This document shows, piece after piece, positions 33,999 through 43,031 of a stretch of DNA of 64,000 nt (position 1 is the stretch's first letter; every line of letters begins with the position of its first letter). A program made the translations under genes and the position numbers. Source of the stretch: Desulfonema magnum (GTDB lineage: Bacteria; Desulfobacterota; Desulfobacteria; Desulfobacterales; 4be13); assembly GCF_017377395.1 (NCBI RefSeq), contig NZ_CP061800.1, forward strand, positions 7,275,633 through 7,339,632, in the 5' to 3' direction. Under the pieces are notes generated by a model. It was given only the letters and a program-made list of their open reading frames with translations, searched no databases and was not told the DNA's origin.

Positions 33999-35147
33999 CT
34001 ACCGGACTTTGCGCAAAACCGTAACAATATCTCTTCCAAATGCCTCTTGCTGCCAGTTTTTCATTTCCTCAATGCTCTCAATTTCCTCTGTATTGCGAGG
34101 ATTTTGTACGGCAATGACGCTGATCAGGGCCTTGTTACAAATCAAAGCAGGGTCTATGTCGAGCTTTTTAGCCCTGGCATCTCTCCAGCGTTTGATGGCT
34201 TTGACTCTTTCAGGCACTTTGGGCGACAGTACAGGGCCTTTTTTTCTCGGATACACAGGGAGGTCTTTCGCGGGAATTTTCAGGGCTTTTCTGACCCGGG
34301 CCACGATAATATCACCATACATGGCGGTCTGTTTTCGGCTCAACGCTTTAATTCTTTCCAAATGCTGCAAAGTTACAGGCTTTGCTGTTGCAATTCTCAT
34401 CAGAGAATTATTCCCGAAAATTTTAAAAAGCGGCTTGTCCTTCTTCTCCGCTATTTGTTTACGAAACTGAAGAAGACTCTCAAGGACAGCAAGATTTCTG
34501 GGGCGAAGCCGCCCCGCCCCTTTGAATCTCAAATACAGCGGATCATCATCAGACGAAGCGCATCTTACCTTGCTTAAATCATGGCATTCTTCATACACCC
34601 AGGAAAGCCGGCCTTTTTTTTCAAGCCTTTTTTCAAGAAGTTTGGCAAGGGGAACAAGATAGACCGCATCTTTCGCGGCATAATCCATCATGTCTTCCGG
34701 CAATGGCCGCTGAGACCAGTCTTTTTTCTGATATTTTTTATCAAGGCTGATATGAAACTGTTTCTGAAGCACCGCTTCCAAACCGGTTTCCGGGATTCCC
34801 AGGAACCGGCACGCAATTTGTGTGTCAAAAAGATTGTTGATTTCGATATTAAAATCTCTGTACAGGGAACGCACGTCATAATCTGCCCCGTGAAAAATTT
34901 TCCTGATATCATGTCGGAAAAAGATAGGTTTCAGCGGAGACAAATCATTAATCTGTAAAGGATCAATGATGATATTTGCCTGCTTTGCAGCGATCTGAAG
35001 AAGGCAGACTTTTTCTTTAAAATGATACATGGAATCTGCTTCCAGGTCAACCGCGACGGTTTTCTCCTTTTCAAGGGCAGTTGCCAACTCTCTGAGTTCG
35101 GATTCGGTATTAATGATCTGATAGGCAAGTTTGTTGTTATCTTTCAT
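33999..35147 (-). CDS. rnd: Ribonuclease D
   Basis: A 382-residue 3'-5' exoribonuclease involved in tRNA 3' maturation and RNA turnover. DEDD exonuclease motifs: VAVDLEADSMYHF (D-x-E), a mid DYDVRSLYRDF block with the second Asp, and MDYAAKDAVYLVPL (Y/D) near 165. An HRDC domain (NLAVLESLLQFRKQIAEKKD, PLFKIFGNNSLMRIA) follows at about 215-295. The C-terminal KRWRDARAKKLDIDPALICN helix set is the usual RNase D tail. The length is normal. It lies upstream of the hydrolase gene in the same direction. Intergenic 35148-35350 carries only a CGGAGTGC-type repeat. Confidence 0.92.
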   Translation of the reverse strand: MKDNNKLAYQIINTESELRELATALEKEKTVAVDLEADSMYHFKEKVCLLQIAAKQANIIIDPLQINDLSPLKPIFFRHDIRKIFHGADYDVRSLYRDFNIEINNLFDTQIACRFLGIPETGLEAVLQKQFHISLDKKYQKKDWSQRPLPEDMMDYAAKDAVYLVPLAKLLEKRLEKKGRLSWVYEECHDLSKVRCASSDDDPLYLRFKGAGRLRPRNLAVLESLLQFRKQIAEKKDKPLFKIFGNNSLMRIATAKPVTLQHLERIKALSRKQTAMYGDIIVARVRKALKIPAKDLPVYPRKKGPVLSPKVPERVKAIKRWRDARAKKLDIDPALICNKALISVIAVQNPRNTEEIESIEEMKNWQQEAFGRDIVTVLRKVR

Positions 35148-35282
35148 TTTTCAATGGATACTTCTTAAACCAAAGGCAGCCAAGTCTTCAGGAACCGGGA
35201 ATCCATATGCGGCCGTTCCCGATTGCTCCTTCGGACAGACAACCTGAAAGCTTGTTCTGCAGATTTTAAGAAAAAGACTATC

Positions 35283-35318
35283 CGGAGTGCGAAAATAGAG
35301 CGCAGCGGTTTTTCGCAC
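35283..35318. repeat. CGGAGTGC-hairpin repeat with extended loop
   Basis: CCGGAGTGCGAAAA, a longer loop (TAGAGCGCAGCGG) and TTTTTCGCAC. Same family as at the window start, with the loop lengthened. Confidence 0.6.
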
Positions 35319-35350
35319 ACAACACAAACATTTTCTTAAAAGCTATAATT

Positions 35351-35644
35351 CTACTTTTTACGGGTCAATGGTTTGGTCTCCTTGCCGTCAATAATTATAA
35401 CTATCTGATTTTCATTATTTTTTGAAATAAATACCTCAGCCTCACGATCTCCCGCGAGTTCAGGATATCTGCTTCTCAGACGGGGAAAATCAAACTCTTC
35501 CAAAATTGTTTTCAGGATATCAATTTTTTGTTCAAGCCGCTCCAGGTCCGCGTCGGCTCTGAAATATTGGGAAAGACACCGATTATAAAGTTTTTTTGCT
35601 TCTGTTTCAATACAATGTTTGCTAAGATTTATACTGATCTCCAT
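35351..35644 (-). CDS. Small hypothetical protein
   Basis: 97 residues, not recognised. A helical N-terminal two-thirds (CIETEAKKLYNRCLSQYF, LERLEQKIDILKTILEEFD) is followed by a basic segment (FPRLRSRYPELAGDRE) and a short beta-rich tail (AEVFISKNNENQIVIIIDG) ending in Lys/Arg. No signal peptide or membrane helix. It overlaps the end of the UDP-glucuronate decarboxylase gene by 23 bp, so it is probably translated from the same message. It may be a small partner or regulator of nearby sugar metabolism, but nothing in the sequence proves that. Confidence 0.6.
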   Translation of the reverse strand: MEISINLSKHCIETEAKKLYNRCLSQYFRADADLERLEQKIDILKTILEEFDFPRLRSRYPELAGDREAEVFISKNNENQIVIIIDGKETKPLTRKK

Positions 35645-36605
35645 TTTTATCTGTCCTGTTTTTCGTCATTAAAGCATCAAAATAGGCGATGGTGTGTTTC
35701 AGCCCTTCTTTCAGAGGAATTTCAGGCTCCCATCTCAGATTCGCTTTGGCAAGCCGAATATCCGGCCGCCGCTGTTTCGGATCATCTGACGGCAATGCCC
35801 TGAACACGATTTCTGAAGAAGAGCCTGTCAGGCTGACAATTTTCTCAGCCAGTTCCAGAATGGAGAACTCCGCGGGATTTCCCATATTGACCGGGCCTGT
35901 AAAATCATCCGAGGAATTCATAAATCGGATAATGCCTTCAATGAGATCATCCACATAACAAAAAGAGCGGGTCTGTGATCCATCTCCGTAAATAGTGATG
36001 GGCTGACCTCTCAGGGCCTGAATAATGAAATTGGAAACCACCCGGCCATCATTGAACTCCATATGCGGGCCATAGGTATTAAAAATACGCGCAACCTTTA
36101 TACGGACACCATGCTGGCGATAATAGTCAAAAAAAAGGGTTTCCGCACAGCGTTTGGCTTCATCATAACACGCTCGCAACCCGATACAGTTCACATTTCC
36201 CCAATAGCTTTCCGGCTGCGGATGAATCTCAGGATCACCATAAACTTCGCTGGTCGAAGCCTGAAAAATTTTGGCTTTGAGACGTTTCGCCAGCCCCAGC
36301 ATATTGATGGCTCCGTGTACATTGGTTTTGGTCGTCTGAACCGGATCAAACTGATAGTGAATCGGAGAAGCCGGAGAAGCCATGTTGAAGATTTCATCCA
36401 CCTCCACATAAAGCGGAAAAGTGATATCATGCCGCATCATTTCAAAATAGGGATTATCCAGAAGATGCAGAATATTATCCTTTGAACTAGTGAAGAAATT
36501 GTCCACACACAGGACATCATGCCCCTCTTTCAGCAAACGCTCGCACAAATGGGAGCCCAGAAACCCCGCACCGCCGGTAACAAGAACTTTTTTTTGAATA
36601 TTCAT
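35622..36605 (-). CDS. UDP-glucuronate decarboxylase-type SDR
   Basis: A 327-residue extended short-chain dehydrogenase/epimerase. It has VLVTGGAGFLGSHLCERLL (NAD loop), a TSEVYGDP active-site Ser/Thr block, GLRACYDEAKRCAETLFFDY (Tyr-x-x-x-Lys, about 146) and ARIFNTYGPHM. The CYDEAKR form together with SPIHYQFDPVQTTKTNVHG is diagnostic of UDP-xylose synthase (UXS). That enzyme converts UDP-glucuronate to UDP-xylose for surface polysaccharides. The cytoplasmic form lacks the N-terminal membrane anchor of eukaryotic UXS. A TTTTCAA heptamer array lies directly upstream of the start (36636-36694). Confidence 0.9.
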   Translation of the reverse strand: MNIQKKVLVTGGAGFLGSHLCERLLKEGHDVLCVDNFFTSSKDNILHLLDNPYFEMMRHDITFPLYVEVDEIFNMASPASPIHYQFDPVQTTKTNVHGAINMLGLAKRLKAKIFQASTSEVYGDPEIHPQPESYWGNVNCIGLRACYDEAKRCAETLFFDYYRQHGVRIKVARIFNTYGPHMEFNDGRVVSNFIIQALRGQPITIYGDGSQTRSFCYVDDLIEGIIRFMNSSDDFTGPVNMGNPAEFSILELAEKIVSLTGSSSEIVFRALPSDDPKQRRPDIRLAKANLRWEPEIPLKEGLKHTIAYFDALMTKNRTDKNGDQYKS

Positions 36606-36635
36606 CTTATAATATTATTCGCCTCCGCTCAAATT

Positions 36636-36694
36636 TTCAATTTTCAATTTTCAATTTTCAATTTTCAATTCTCAATTTTCAATTCTCAATTATT
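36636..36694. repeat. Heptamer array TTTTCAA / TTCTCAA
   Basis: About eight tandem 7-bp units fill the junction between the UXS gene start and the end of the FAH-family gene. Confidence 0.85.
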
Positions 36695-37498
36695 CTAGGC
36701 AACCGGATTACTCAGACTGCCGATGCCCTCAACACTGATCTCGACCACATCACCGGATTTGAGATATACCGGAGGTTCGCGTACAAAACCGACGCCGCTG
36801 GGGGTTCCGGTCAGGATAACCGTGCCTGGAAGAAGCGTGGTGCTTTCGGATAGGAATTCAATCAGTTCAGCCACGGAGAAGATCATATCGGATGTGTTGC
36901 TGTCCTGCATAACCTCATTATTGAGAATGCACCTGAGCCGGAGGGTCTGAGGATCAGGAATCTCATCTGCTGTGACCAGTTCCGGGCCCAGCGGACAGAA
37001 CGTATCAAAGCTTTTGCCTCGCACCCACTGACCTCCGCCGGCGTGTTTTTGCCATCGTCTTGCAGATACATCATTTGCAGCGGTATATCCCAGCACATAG
37101 TCAAGCGCGTCTTTTGCGGACACATCTTTGGCGGGTTTGCCGATCACTACGACCAGTTCAGCCTCATAATCCACCTGGGGAGGTTCCAAGCAGGAGGGCG
37201 GTAACACAACAGGGTCTCCGGGATGGGTGACTGCTGCGGGGTTTTTCATAAACAGCACCGGATAATCCGGAAGCTTTATCCCGGTTTCTTTGGCATGTTG
37301 ACGATAATTCAGCCCGATACACAGAATCGCTGTCGGCTGCAACGGTGCCAACAGCTTTTTCACACGAACCTCTGGTCCCGTGTCCTCTGCTTGTTGTCCG
37401 CCGAACAATTCACCTTTCAGCGGGGTGGCAATATCGTCATGGTAATTATATCCATAACATTCGTTGTTGTTTTCATCTAAAAAGCGGATGATACGCAT
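36695..37498 (-). CDS. Fumarylacetoacetate hydrolase family protein
   Basis: A 267-residue member of the FAH superfamily. The family core is present: ILCIGLNYRQHAKETG, PDYPVLFMKNPAAVTHPGDP, VDYEAELVVVIGKPAKDVS (two metal-binding Glu), YVLGYTAANDVSARRWQ, GKSFDTFCPLGPELV, TLLPGTVILTGTPSGVG. These enzymes use Mg or Mn to cleave C-C bonds or decarboxylate 2-oxo acids, commonly at the end of aromatic degradation routes. Exact substrate unknown. The start at ATG 37498 is behind GAAAGGAT. The gene ends directly at a heptamer array. Confidence 0.9.
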   Translation of the reverse strand: MRIIRFLDENNNECYGYNYHDDIATPLKGELFGGQQAEDTGPEVRVKKLLAPLQPTAILCIGLNYRQHAKETGIKLPDYPVLFMKNPAAVTHPGDPVVLPPSCLEPPQVDYEAELVVVIGKPAKDVSAKDALDYVLGYTAANDVSARRWQKHAGGGQWVRGKSFDTFCPLGPELVTADEIPDPQTLRLRCILNNEVMQDSNTSDMIFSVAELIEFLSESTTLLPGTVILTGTPSGVGFVREPPVYLKSGDVVEISVEGIGSLSNPVA

Positions 37499-37539
37499 TC
37501 GGTAATCCTTTCATTTAAATTCGGAAAATATTTTCCGAT

Positions 37540-37623
37540 CCGGAGTGCCAAACTTACAGTTTGGCAAATCTTACAATATCCGCAAACCTGAGCATTTTTG
37601 CCAAACTGTAAGTTTGGCACCTC
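37540..37623. repeat. Inverted pair of CGGAGTGCC hairpins
   Basis: CGGAGTGCCAAACTTACAGT starts at 37540, and a complementary copy ends at 37623 (AAGTTTGGCACCTCGG). The stem here is GCCAAACT/AGTTTGGC, different from other copies but still fully paired. The rest of 37499-37748 is empty. Confidence 0.75.
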
Positions 37624-37748
37624 GGACAGTCCTATAGTCTCCCCCCATCTTCTATTTTTATGAAAAGAAACGGAAAAAAAATGAAACTGACTTTTTTGGA
37701 AGAAAAAAACTGCGGTATTGCTTAAAACAAATTATGCTTTCACACGAT

Positions 37749-40181
37749 TTACTTTGATTTCATCACCCACGTACCATCCCAGTCGTCAGGAGGGGGATCC
37801 TCTTTATAATGGTTACACCGATCTATATATACTTGCGAAAGCTTATCATTGGGATTAAGTCCGAGGGCTGTCTGGAACGTCTGAACAGCTCTGTCCCACT
37901 CCCGTTCGAGATACCGGGTCCGGCCATCTTTGAAACAGCCCATCACCTCTCCCATGTTGGGAAAAGTTTCTTCGGTATAATAATCAAGGACTTCATAAAT
38001 TCCGACCGGCTTGGTCTTTCCTTTCACCACCACCCGGTCAATTTCACGAATACGGTAAGTCCCTTTCAATTTCTGAAAAGTGAACTCACTGATCAGAATA
38101 CGGGCGTAGTACTGCTTGCAGGCACTCTCCAAGCGGGAAGCAAGGTTCACGCCGTCGCCAATCATTGTGTAGTCCATGCGCTTGGGGGAGCCGATATTAC
38201 CGGTAACAATCATGCCGGTGTTGAGCCCGATGCCCATATCAAGGGGTTTTATGCCCTGAGCAATACGTTGCTCGTTCCAGTTGTTCATCTCAGTGAGCAT
38301 GGAAATGGCCGCACGCACTCCCCGATCCTCGTCATCATCATGGGGCATGGGAATACCAAACGCGGCCATGGTGGCATCCCCTATGAATTTATCGAGCATG
38401 CCCCCCTCATTCTGAATACATTCCACCATAATGGTAAAATATTCATTCAGCAAAGAAACAGTGCCCTGAGCTCCGAGTTCTTCCGTCAATGTGGTAAAAC
38501 TGCGTATATCTGAAAAAAGTACCGTGGCTTCGGTGCTTTTGCCACCGAGAACCTCATCGCCGCCCGCCAGAAGCTGATCAGCCACATCCGGGTCCATATA
38601 TCGGGACATGGTTGATTTCATACGCTTTTCACTGCTGATGTCCTCGATCATAATCATGGACCCCAGTTTCTTTTTCTCTTCTATGACAACTTCCTTGTCC
38701 TCTATCATTGCCCGCTTTTTCTCTATGCTGAACAAGGGGAGAACATTCAAATTTGCGGATACTTTTTCTCCTCCGAATTCAAGTTCCTTATCCATCAGAA
38801 CTTCATTTTCCTGTGTTTTTTCAACATTTTGAACTCTGTCCAGAATCCATTTGTTGGCACCGCTAAAAAAATCTTCAGCCCGATGTTCAAGAATCTCGTC
38901 CTCAGAAGCAACCTTCATGATCTTCAGACCTGCCGCGTTGCAGGTTTTTATTCTCCTGTCCTCATTTAAAGTGATCACGCCGTTTGACATACTCTGCAGC
39001 ATGCTTTCACTAAAGTTCTTCATGTTCTGAACATCATCAAAGAGCTTTGCATTTTCCAATGCTATGGAAATCTGAGCCGTAAATGCCTTCAGGCGGGACT
39101 CATCCTCTTCATTAAAAGGTCCCCTGCGCTTGTTCAACTGCTGGATAACCCCGATGGTCTTGCCGTTTTTGTTGACTACCGGAACACAGAGAATGGATTT
39201 GGTGAAATAACCAGTTTTTTTATCAAAGCCCGGATTAAACCTGAGATCGGCATAAGCATAAGGAATATTAACCGTTTCGCCTGATGTAAACACAGTACCG
39301 GCGATCCCCAGATGGTTAGGGAGACGAATTTCCTCATCTGTGCCGGCAGCTACTTTTGAAAACAATTCATTTGTTTTCTCATCATTGAGAAAAAGTGTCG
39401 AACGGTCAGAATCAAGCATTTTCGTGGCCTGGGCCATAACTTTCTGCAAGATGGCTCCGAGATCAATTTCTGAGGTGATATCCGCAATGACCTTGTTTAA
39501 GACCTTCATCTCACGCTCACGGGACTTCATATGTTCGACGATCTGGGTGGTCTTCAGTGCGACCGCAGCCTGACTGGTCACAGCATCGAGGAGTTCAAGG
39601 TCATCCTGCGTGAACCGGCCGTTTCTCTTGTTGAGTACCTGAGCGACACCGATAATCTCACCTTTGACCGTTTTGATCGGATCACAGAGAATGCTTTCAG
39701 TTTTGTAGCCGGTTTTTTTATCTACACTCTTGTCAAAGCGTTTATCTGAGTATGCGTCATTAACAATAGCGCCTTTGCCTTTCATAAAGACATAACCGGC
39801 AACCCCCTTGTCCATTGACATTCTGATTTCGTGATGAAAATTTCCTCTGGCAACAAGAGAGTACAATTCATCGGCTTCTTTGTCATGTAAGAACACTGTG
39901 GCCCGATCCGCATCCAATGCTGAGACGATGATGTCAACAAGCGTTCCGAGCATTCCGTCCAAAGTTTCAAACCCTGCCATTTTTTTGGAGATATTAAGCA
40001 GCATCTCCGCACGTTTCAGAGTCAGTTTCCCCTTTGTTGCCGAACTGTCAGACTTCTCTTCGCTGATCAGGATGTCTGGCTCTTTTTCACTGATCACAAT
40101 GTCCGGTATCTCTTCGCTGATCACGATGTCCGGATCCTCCTGATTAACAGGGTGCAGCTTGGGTTGATTGTAACTTTGCAT
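37749..40181 (-). CDS. GAF-GAF-PAS class III adenylate cyclase
   Basis: About 810 residues, cytoplasmic, a multi-sensor nucleotide cyclase. Order: three short PDIVISEE-type repeats (about 16-45); GAF 1 (about 60-215) and GAF 2 (about 230-385), each with RATVFLHD/RSTLFLND and VPVVNKNGKTIGV-like blocks; a PAS segment (about 395-510); then the catalytic domain. The latter has ATVLFSDIRSFTTL (metal Asp), DKFIGDATMAAFG (second Asp) and MDYTMIGDGVNLASRLE. A short TPR-like end (REWDRAVQTFQTALGLNPND) follows. The KxD positions suggest cAMP rather than cGMP but are not decisive. Start at ATG 40181 behind GAGGAATGTA; an upstream ATG would add 31 residues. Confidence 0.92.
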   Translation of the reverse strand: MQSYNQPKLHPVNQEDPDIVISEEIPDIVISEKEPDILISEEKSDSSATKGKLTLKRAEMLLNISKKMAGFETLDGMLGTLVDIIVSALDADRATVFLHDKEADELYSLVARGNFHHEIRMSMDKGVAGYVFMKGKGAIVNDAYSDKRFDKSVDKKTGYKTESILCDPIKTVKGEIIGVAQVLNKRNGRFTQDDLELLDAVTSQAAVALKTTQIVEHMKSREREMKVLNKVIADITSEIDLGAILQKVMAQATKMLDSDRSTLFLNDEKTNELFSKVAAGTDEEIRLPNHLGIAGTVFTSGETVNIPYAYADLRFNPGFDKKTGYFTKSILCVPVVNKNGKTIGVIQQLNKRRGPFNEEDESRLKAFTAQISIALENAKLFDDVQNMKNFSESMLQSMSNGVITLNEDRRIKTCNAAGLKIMKVASEDEILEHRAEDFFSGANKWILDRVQNVEKTQENEVLMDKELEFGGEKVSANLNVLPLFSIEKKRAMIEDKEVVIEEKKKLGSMIMIEDISSEKRMKSTMSRYMDPDVADQLLAGGDEVLGGKSTEATVLFSDIRSFTTLTEELGAQGTVSLLNEYFTIMVECIQNEGGMLDKFIGDATMAAFGIPMPHDDDEDRGVRAAISMLTEMNNWNEQRIAQGIKPLDMGIGLNTGMIVTGNIGSPKRMDYTMIGDGVNLASRLESACKQYYARILISEFTFQKLKGTYRIREIDRVVVKGKTKPVGIYEVLDYYTEETFPNMGEVMGCFKDGRTRYLEREWDRAVQTFQTALGLNPNDKLSQVYIDRCNHYKEDPPPDDWDGTWVMKSK

Positions 40182-40497
40182 TACATTCCTCAAATTTTTA
40201 TTATTTGATTTCCGCTTTTTTATTATGTTGTTTACAGATGTCAGACGATTTCCGGAAAAGAACATCCCCGACATAAAATCGCCTTAAGCATAATCGCAGA
40301 TAGGAAGGAGAGTGTCATCACTCAGCCTGACAAGAAAACCAAATTTTTTCTTACAGGGTCATGCCCGACTTGGTTACAATAAAATATGCTGATTGTGTAC
40401 TGTCAAAGGTCATAAATTGGGATTCTGGATTTTGCTGAGTTACGAATTTTGCAAGGGCTGAGACGGATTTGAGAATCCCCAATCATGCCTTTGCTCA

Positions 40498-40620
40498 GTA
40501 TAACGGATTCAGGGAAGGCCGGTAATGCCCGGGAGGCAGCATATTCACAGCATGATTTACTACAAAGATGCCGCCTTTACAGGGCTTGGCAGGCCCTCTT
40601 CTAAATCCGTTGTTATAATC
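40498..40620. mobile_element. MITE with TTATAACGGATT ends, copy 2
   Basis: GTATAACGGATTCAGGG and the complementary TAAATCCGTTGTTATAATC enclose a GCCGCC...GGGCTTGGC core as in the 6261-6482 copy. It fills much of the stretch between the cyclase and the coiled-coil gene (40182-40680), along with a remnant of the hairpin MITE end near 40243-40287. Confidence 0.7.
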
Positions 40621-40680
40621 AGAAACTATGAAAGTGATATCTGAATATTTCACTTTTCATTTTACTTTTCACTCTCGCTA

Positions 40681-42261
40681 TCACAAAGGCAGTCTTGCCA
40701 TTGTTTTTGCTCGTGCTTTAACCACAGTCTTTTGTTCACTCCTCTTTTCTATTTTATTACGTTGGGCCGTGACTGTGGCTTGGAGTTCTGTAATTTTATC
40801 CTTGAAGTGATCTTCAGTTTTTTCTTTTAGTTCAGAATATTCAAGTGTTATCTTTTTTATCTGACTGCGCAGTTCGGCCACGGTCTCCCTGAGTTGCTTA
40901 ACCTCTTCATTGGTTCTGATCACGGATCCGCTTCCGGTCTCTTTTTGTCGAAAGTGCATCCGTTCCATTTCATCACGTTGAGCAGCCACAATCGCCCTGA
41001 TATCCCGAATTTCATCATTAAATCTGACTCTTGTCCTGCGTTCGATCTCGGCCTCTTCAAACTGCATGAATTCCATTTTGTCACGCAGCGCGCCGATGGT
41101 CTGCGTGAGTTCTCTGATCTCCTCATCGGCTTTGCCCGCTGCCTTGCGCTCGATCTCAGCCCTTTCAAACTGAAGTCTTTCCATTTCATAGCGTTGAGCA
41201 TCCACGGTCTCTCTGAGCTGTTTGATTTCATCCTCAAATCTGACAGCGGCTCTGTGTTCGATCTTGGCCTCTTCAAACTGCATACTTTCCATTTTGTCGC
41301 GCTGGAAAGCCACTGTATTTTTGAACTCACTGATCTCATCTTTGAATTTGGCAGTCACTCTCCGTTCGATTTCCGCCGCTTCAAACTGCATACTTTCCAT
41401 TTTGTCGCGCTGGAAAGCCACTGTATTTTTGAACTCACTGATCTCATCTTTGAATTTGGCAGTCACTCTCCGTTCGATTTCCGCCGCTTCAAACTGCATA
41501 CTTTCCATTTTGTCACGCTGAAAAGCCACTGTATTTTTGAACTCACTGATCTCATCTTTGAATTTGGCAGTCACTCTCCGTTCGATTTCCGCCTCTTCAA
41601 ACTGCATGCTTTCCATTTTGTCACGCAGCGCGCCGATGGTCTGTGTGAGTTCTCTGATCTCCTCATCGGCTTTCTTCACTGCCTTATACTCAACTTCCGC
41701 CCTTTCAAACTGAAGTCTTTCCATTTCATAGCGTTGAGCATCCACGGTCTCTCTGAGCTGTTTGATTTCATCCTCAAATCTGACAGCGGCTCTGTGTTCG
41801 ATCTTGGCCTCTTCAAACTGCATACTTTCCATTTTGTCACGCAGCGCGCCGATGGTCTGTGTGAGTTCTCTGATCTCCTCATCGGCTTTGCCCGCTGCCT
41901 TGCGCTCGATCTCAGCCCTTTCAAACTGAAGTCTTTCCATTTCATAGCGTTGAGCATCCACGGTCTCTCTGAGCTGTTTGATTTCATCCTCAAATCTGAC
42001 AGCGGCTCTGTGTTCGATTTCAGCCTCTTCAAACTGCATTTTTTCCATCTTATCGCGTTCTGCGGTTACCGTATTTATGAGTTCTTTAATCTCATTATTA
42101 GCTTCGGCTCTGGCAATTCGGATGTTTTCATCATTTTCAATTTTCAGTTTTTTCAAGGTATCATGCAGTTCGCCTACAGTCTTTTTTAAATAACGATTTT
42201 CTGCCTGAAGCTGATTCAGTTCATCATTTTCTGACGGAAGGGCCATTTGATGCACACTCAT
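40681..42261 (-). CDS. Coiled-coil protein of 36-residue repeats
   Basis: A 526-residue, all-helical, highly charged protein. After a 60-residue start it consists of about eleven tandem 36-residue units. Each begins RDKMESMQFE or RYEMERLQFE, continues with EIE-R-A, and ends with EI-x-x-L/F-x-x-T. Three unit types alternate (A-B-A-B-C-C-C-A-B-D-E); the three C units are almost identical at the DNA level (108-bp period), so they are recent duplications. 36 residues equal ten helical turns, which favours a long rod or single alpha-helix. No membrane segment. No specific family recognised; structural or scaffold role possible. The start has no clear ribosome site. Confidence 0.8.
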   Translation of the reverse strand: MSVHQMALPSENDELNQLQAENRYLKKTVGELHDTLKKLKIENDENIRIARAEANNEIKELINTVTAERDKMEKMQFEEAEIEHRAAVRFEDEIKQLRETVDAQRYEMERLQFERAEIERKAAGKADEEIRELTQTIGALRDKMESMQFEEAKIEHRAAVRFEDEIKQLRETVDAQRYEMERLQFERAEVEYKAVKKADEEIRELTQTIGALRDKMESMQFEEAEIERRVTAKFKDEISEFKNTVAFQRDKMESMQFEAAEIERRVTAKFKDEISEFKNTVAFQRDKMESMQFEAAEIERRVTAKFKDEISEFKNTVAFQRDKMESMQFEEAKIEHRAAVRFEDEIKQLRETVDAQRYEMERLQFERAEIERKAAGKADEEIRELTQTIGALRDKMEFMQFEEAEIERRTRVRFNDEIRDIRAIVAAQRDEMERMHFRQKETGSGSVIRTNEEVKQLRETVAELRSQIKKITLEYSELKEKTEDHFKDKITELQATVTAQRNKIEKRSEQKTVVKARAKTMARLPL

Positions 42262-42296
42262 ATATTTAAAGAGATTTCAACTGATATTACACGCAA

Positions 42297-42328
42297 TTCG
42301 GAGTGCAAAGCAGGCTTTGCACTCCGAA
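42297..42328. repeat. CGGAGTGC hairpin, perfect palindrome
   Basis: TTCGGAGTGCAAAG-CAGG-CTTTGCACTCCGAA: both flanks are included in the stem, a 14-bp perfect hairpin just upstream of the coiled-coil gene. Confidence 0.75.
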
Positions 42329-42683
42329 CAATTTTTTTGTTAAACTGCTGAAGCAGAATAAGAGATAAATCTTCCCTAAGATTATTCGTAATTATTCAAG
42401 AGTCACGAATCAAAACAGTCCTGAAATATTCTCCGAATTTCCTGGAACGGATATGGTCTTTTTTATGGATTTTTTCCACGGACACAGATTTCAGGAGATT
42501 ACAGGCAATTTATTCATTCTGAATCCTGAATAATTACATTATCAGATTTCTTCATAAATAAATAACATTATCAATATTTGAAGACATTGTAAAGAGGAAG
42601 TTCATCATATCTTTAATAAAAAGTTCTGCCACCCTATAAATCAGCCTCCTGAATTTGCCAATCCGAACCCAACAGGGGCAGTA

Positions 42684-42980
42684 CTCCCCCTTCGACAGGC
42701 TCAGGGAACTCCTTACCTTTTCCCTGTACTCTGAGAGAATCCCCTGAATCCTGAGAAAACGCCCCCTGCGCCCTGAGAGAGGCCCCTGAGCTTGTCGAAG
42801 GGCAATCTTGCCGCACAGAAAATGAACAGATAAATGCAGGTGATTCAGACGGCATGAATCAGATTACCTTTCTTATAATCCTTTTACCATGAAAATACAT
42901 TTGGAAAAGCCGGGTTTTTTTGTCTTTTTTCACCATATATTTTCATGACCGGGGATGAAAAACCCGGCTTTTTTATGAGC
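42684..42980. repeat. Dispersed palindromes between genes
   Basis: CCCTTCGACAGGCTCAGGG near 42690 and CCCTGAGCTTGTCGAAGGG near 42785 face each other. Further on, AAAAGCCGGGTTTTTT (about 42907) and AAAAACCCGGCTTTTTT (about 42960) form another inverted pair like the core of the IS630-derived MITEs. The remainder of 42329-43031 shows no gene. Confidence 0.6.
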
Positions 42981-43031
42981 GTTTCTTATACAAAATCCTT
43001 GTAGCAAAAAAGAGAAATCAGGCTTGTTGTT

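Noticed and set aside
40894..42189. 431-codon plus-strand frame opposite the coiled-coil gene
   Set aside because: It is the antisense of the 108-bp repeats, open only because the repeat has no stop in that frame. The minus-strand protein has the sensible heptad-like, charged composition.
42634..42855. 73-codon minus-strand frame
   Set aside because: Made of the CCCTTCGACAGGCTCAGGG dispersed palindromes; no ribosome site.
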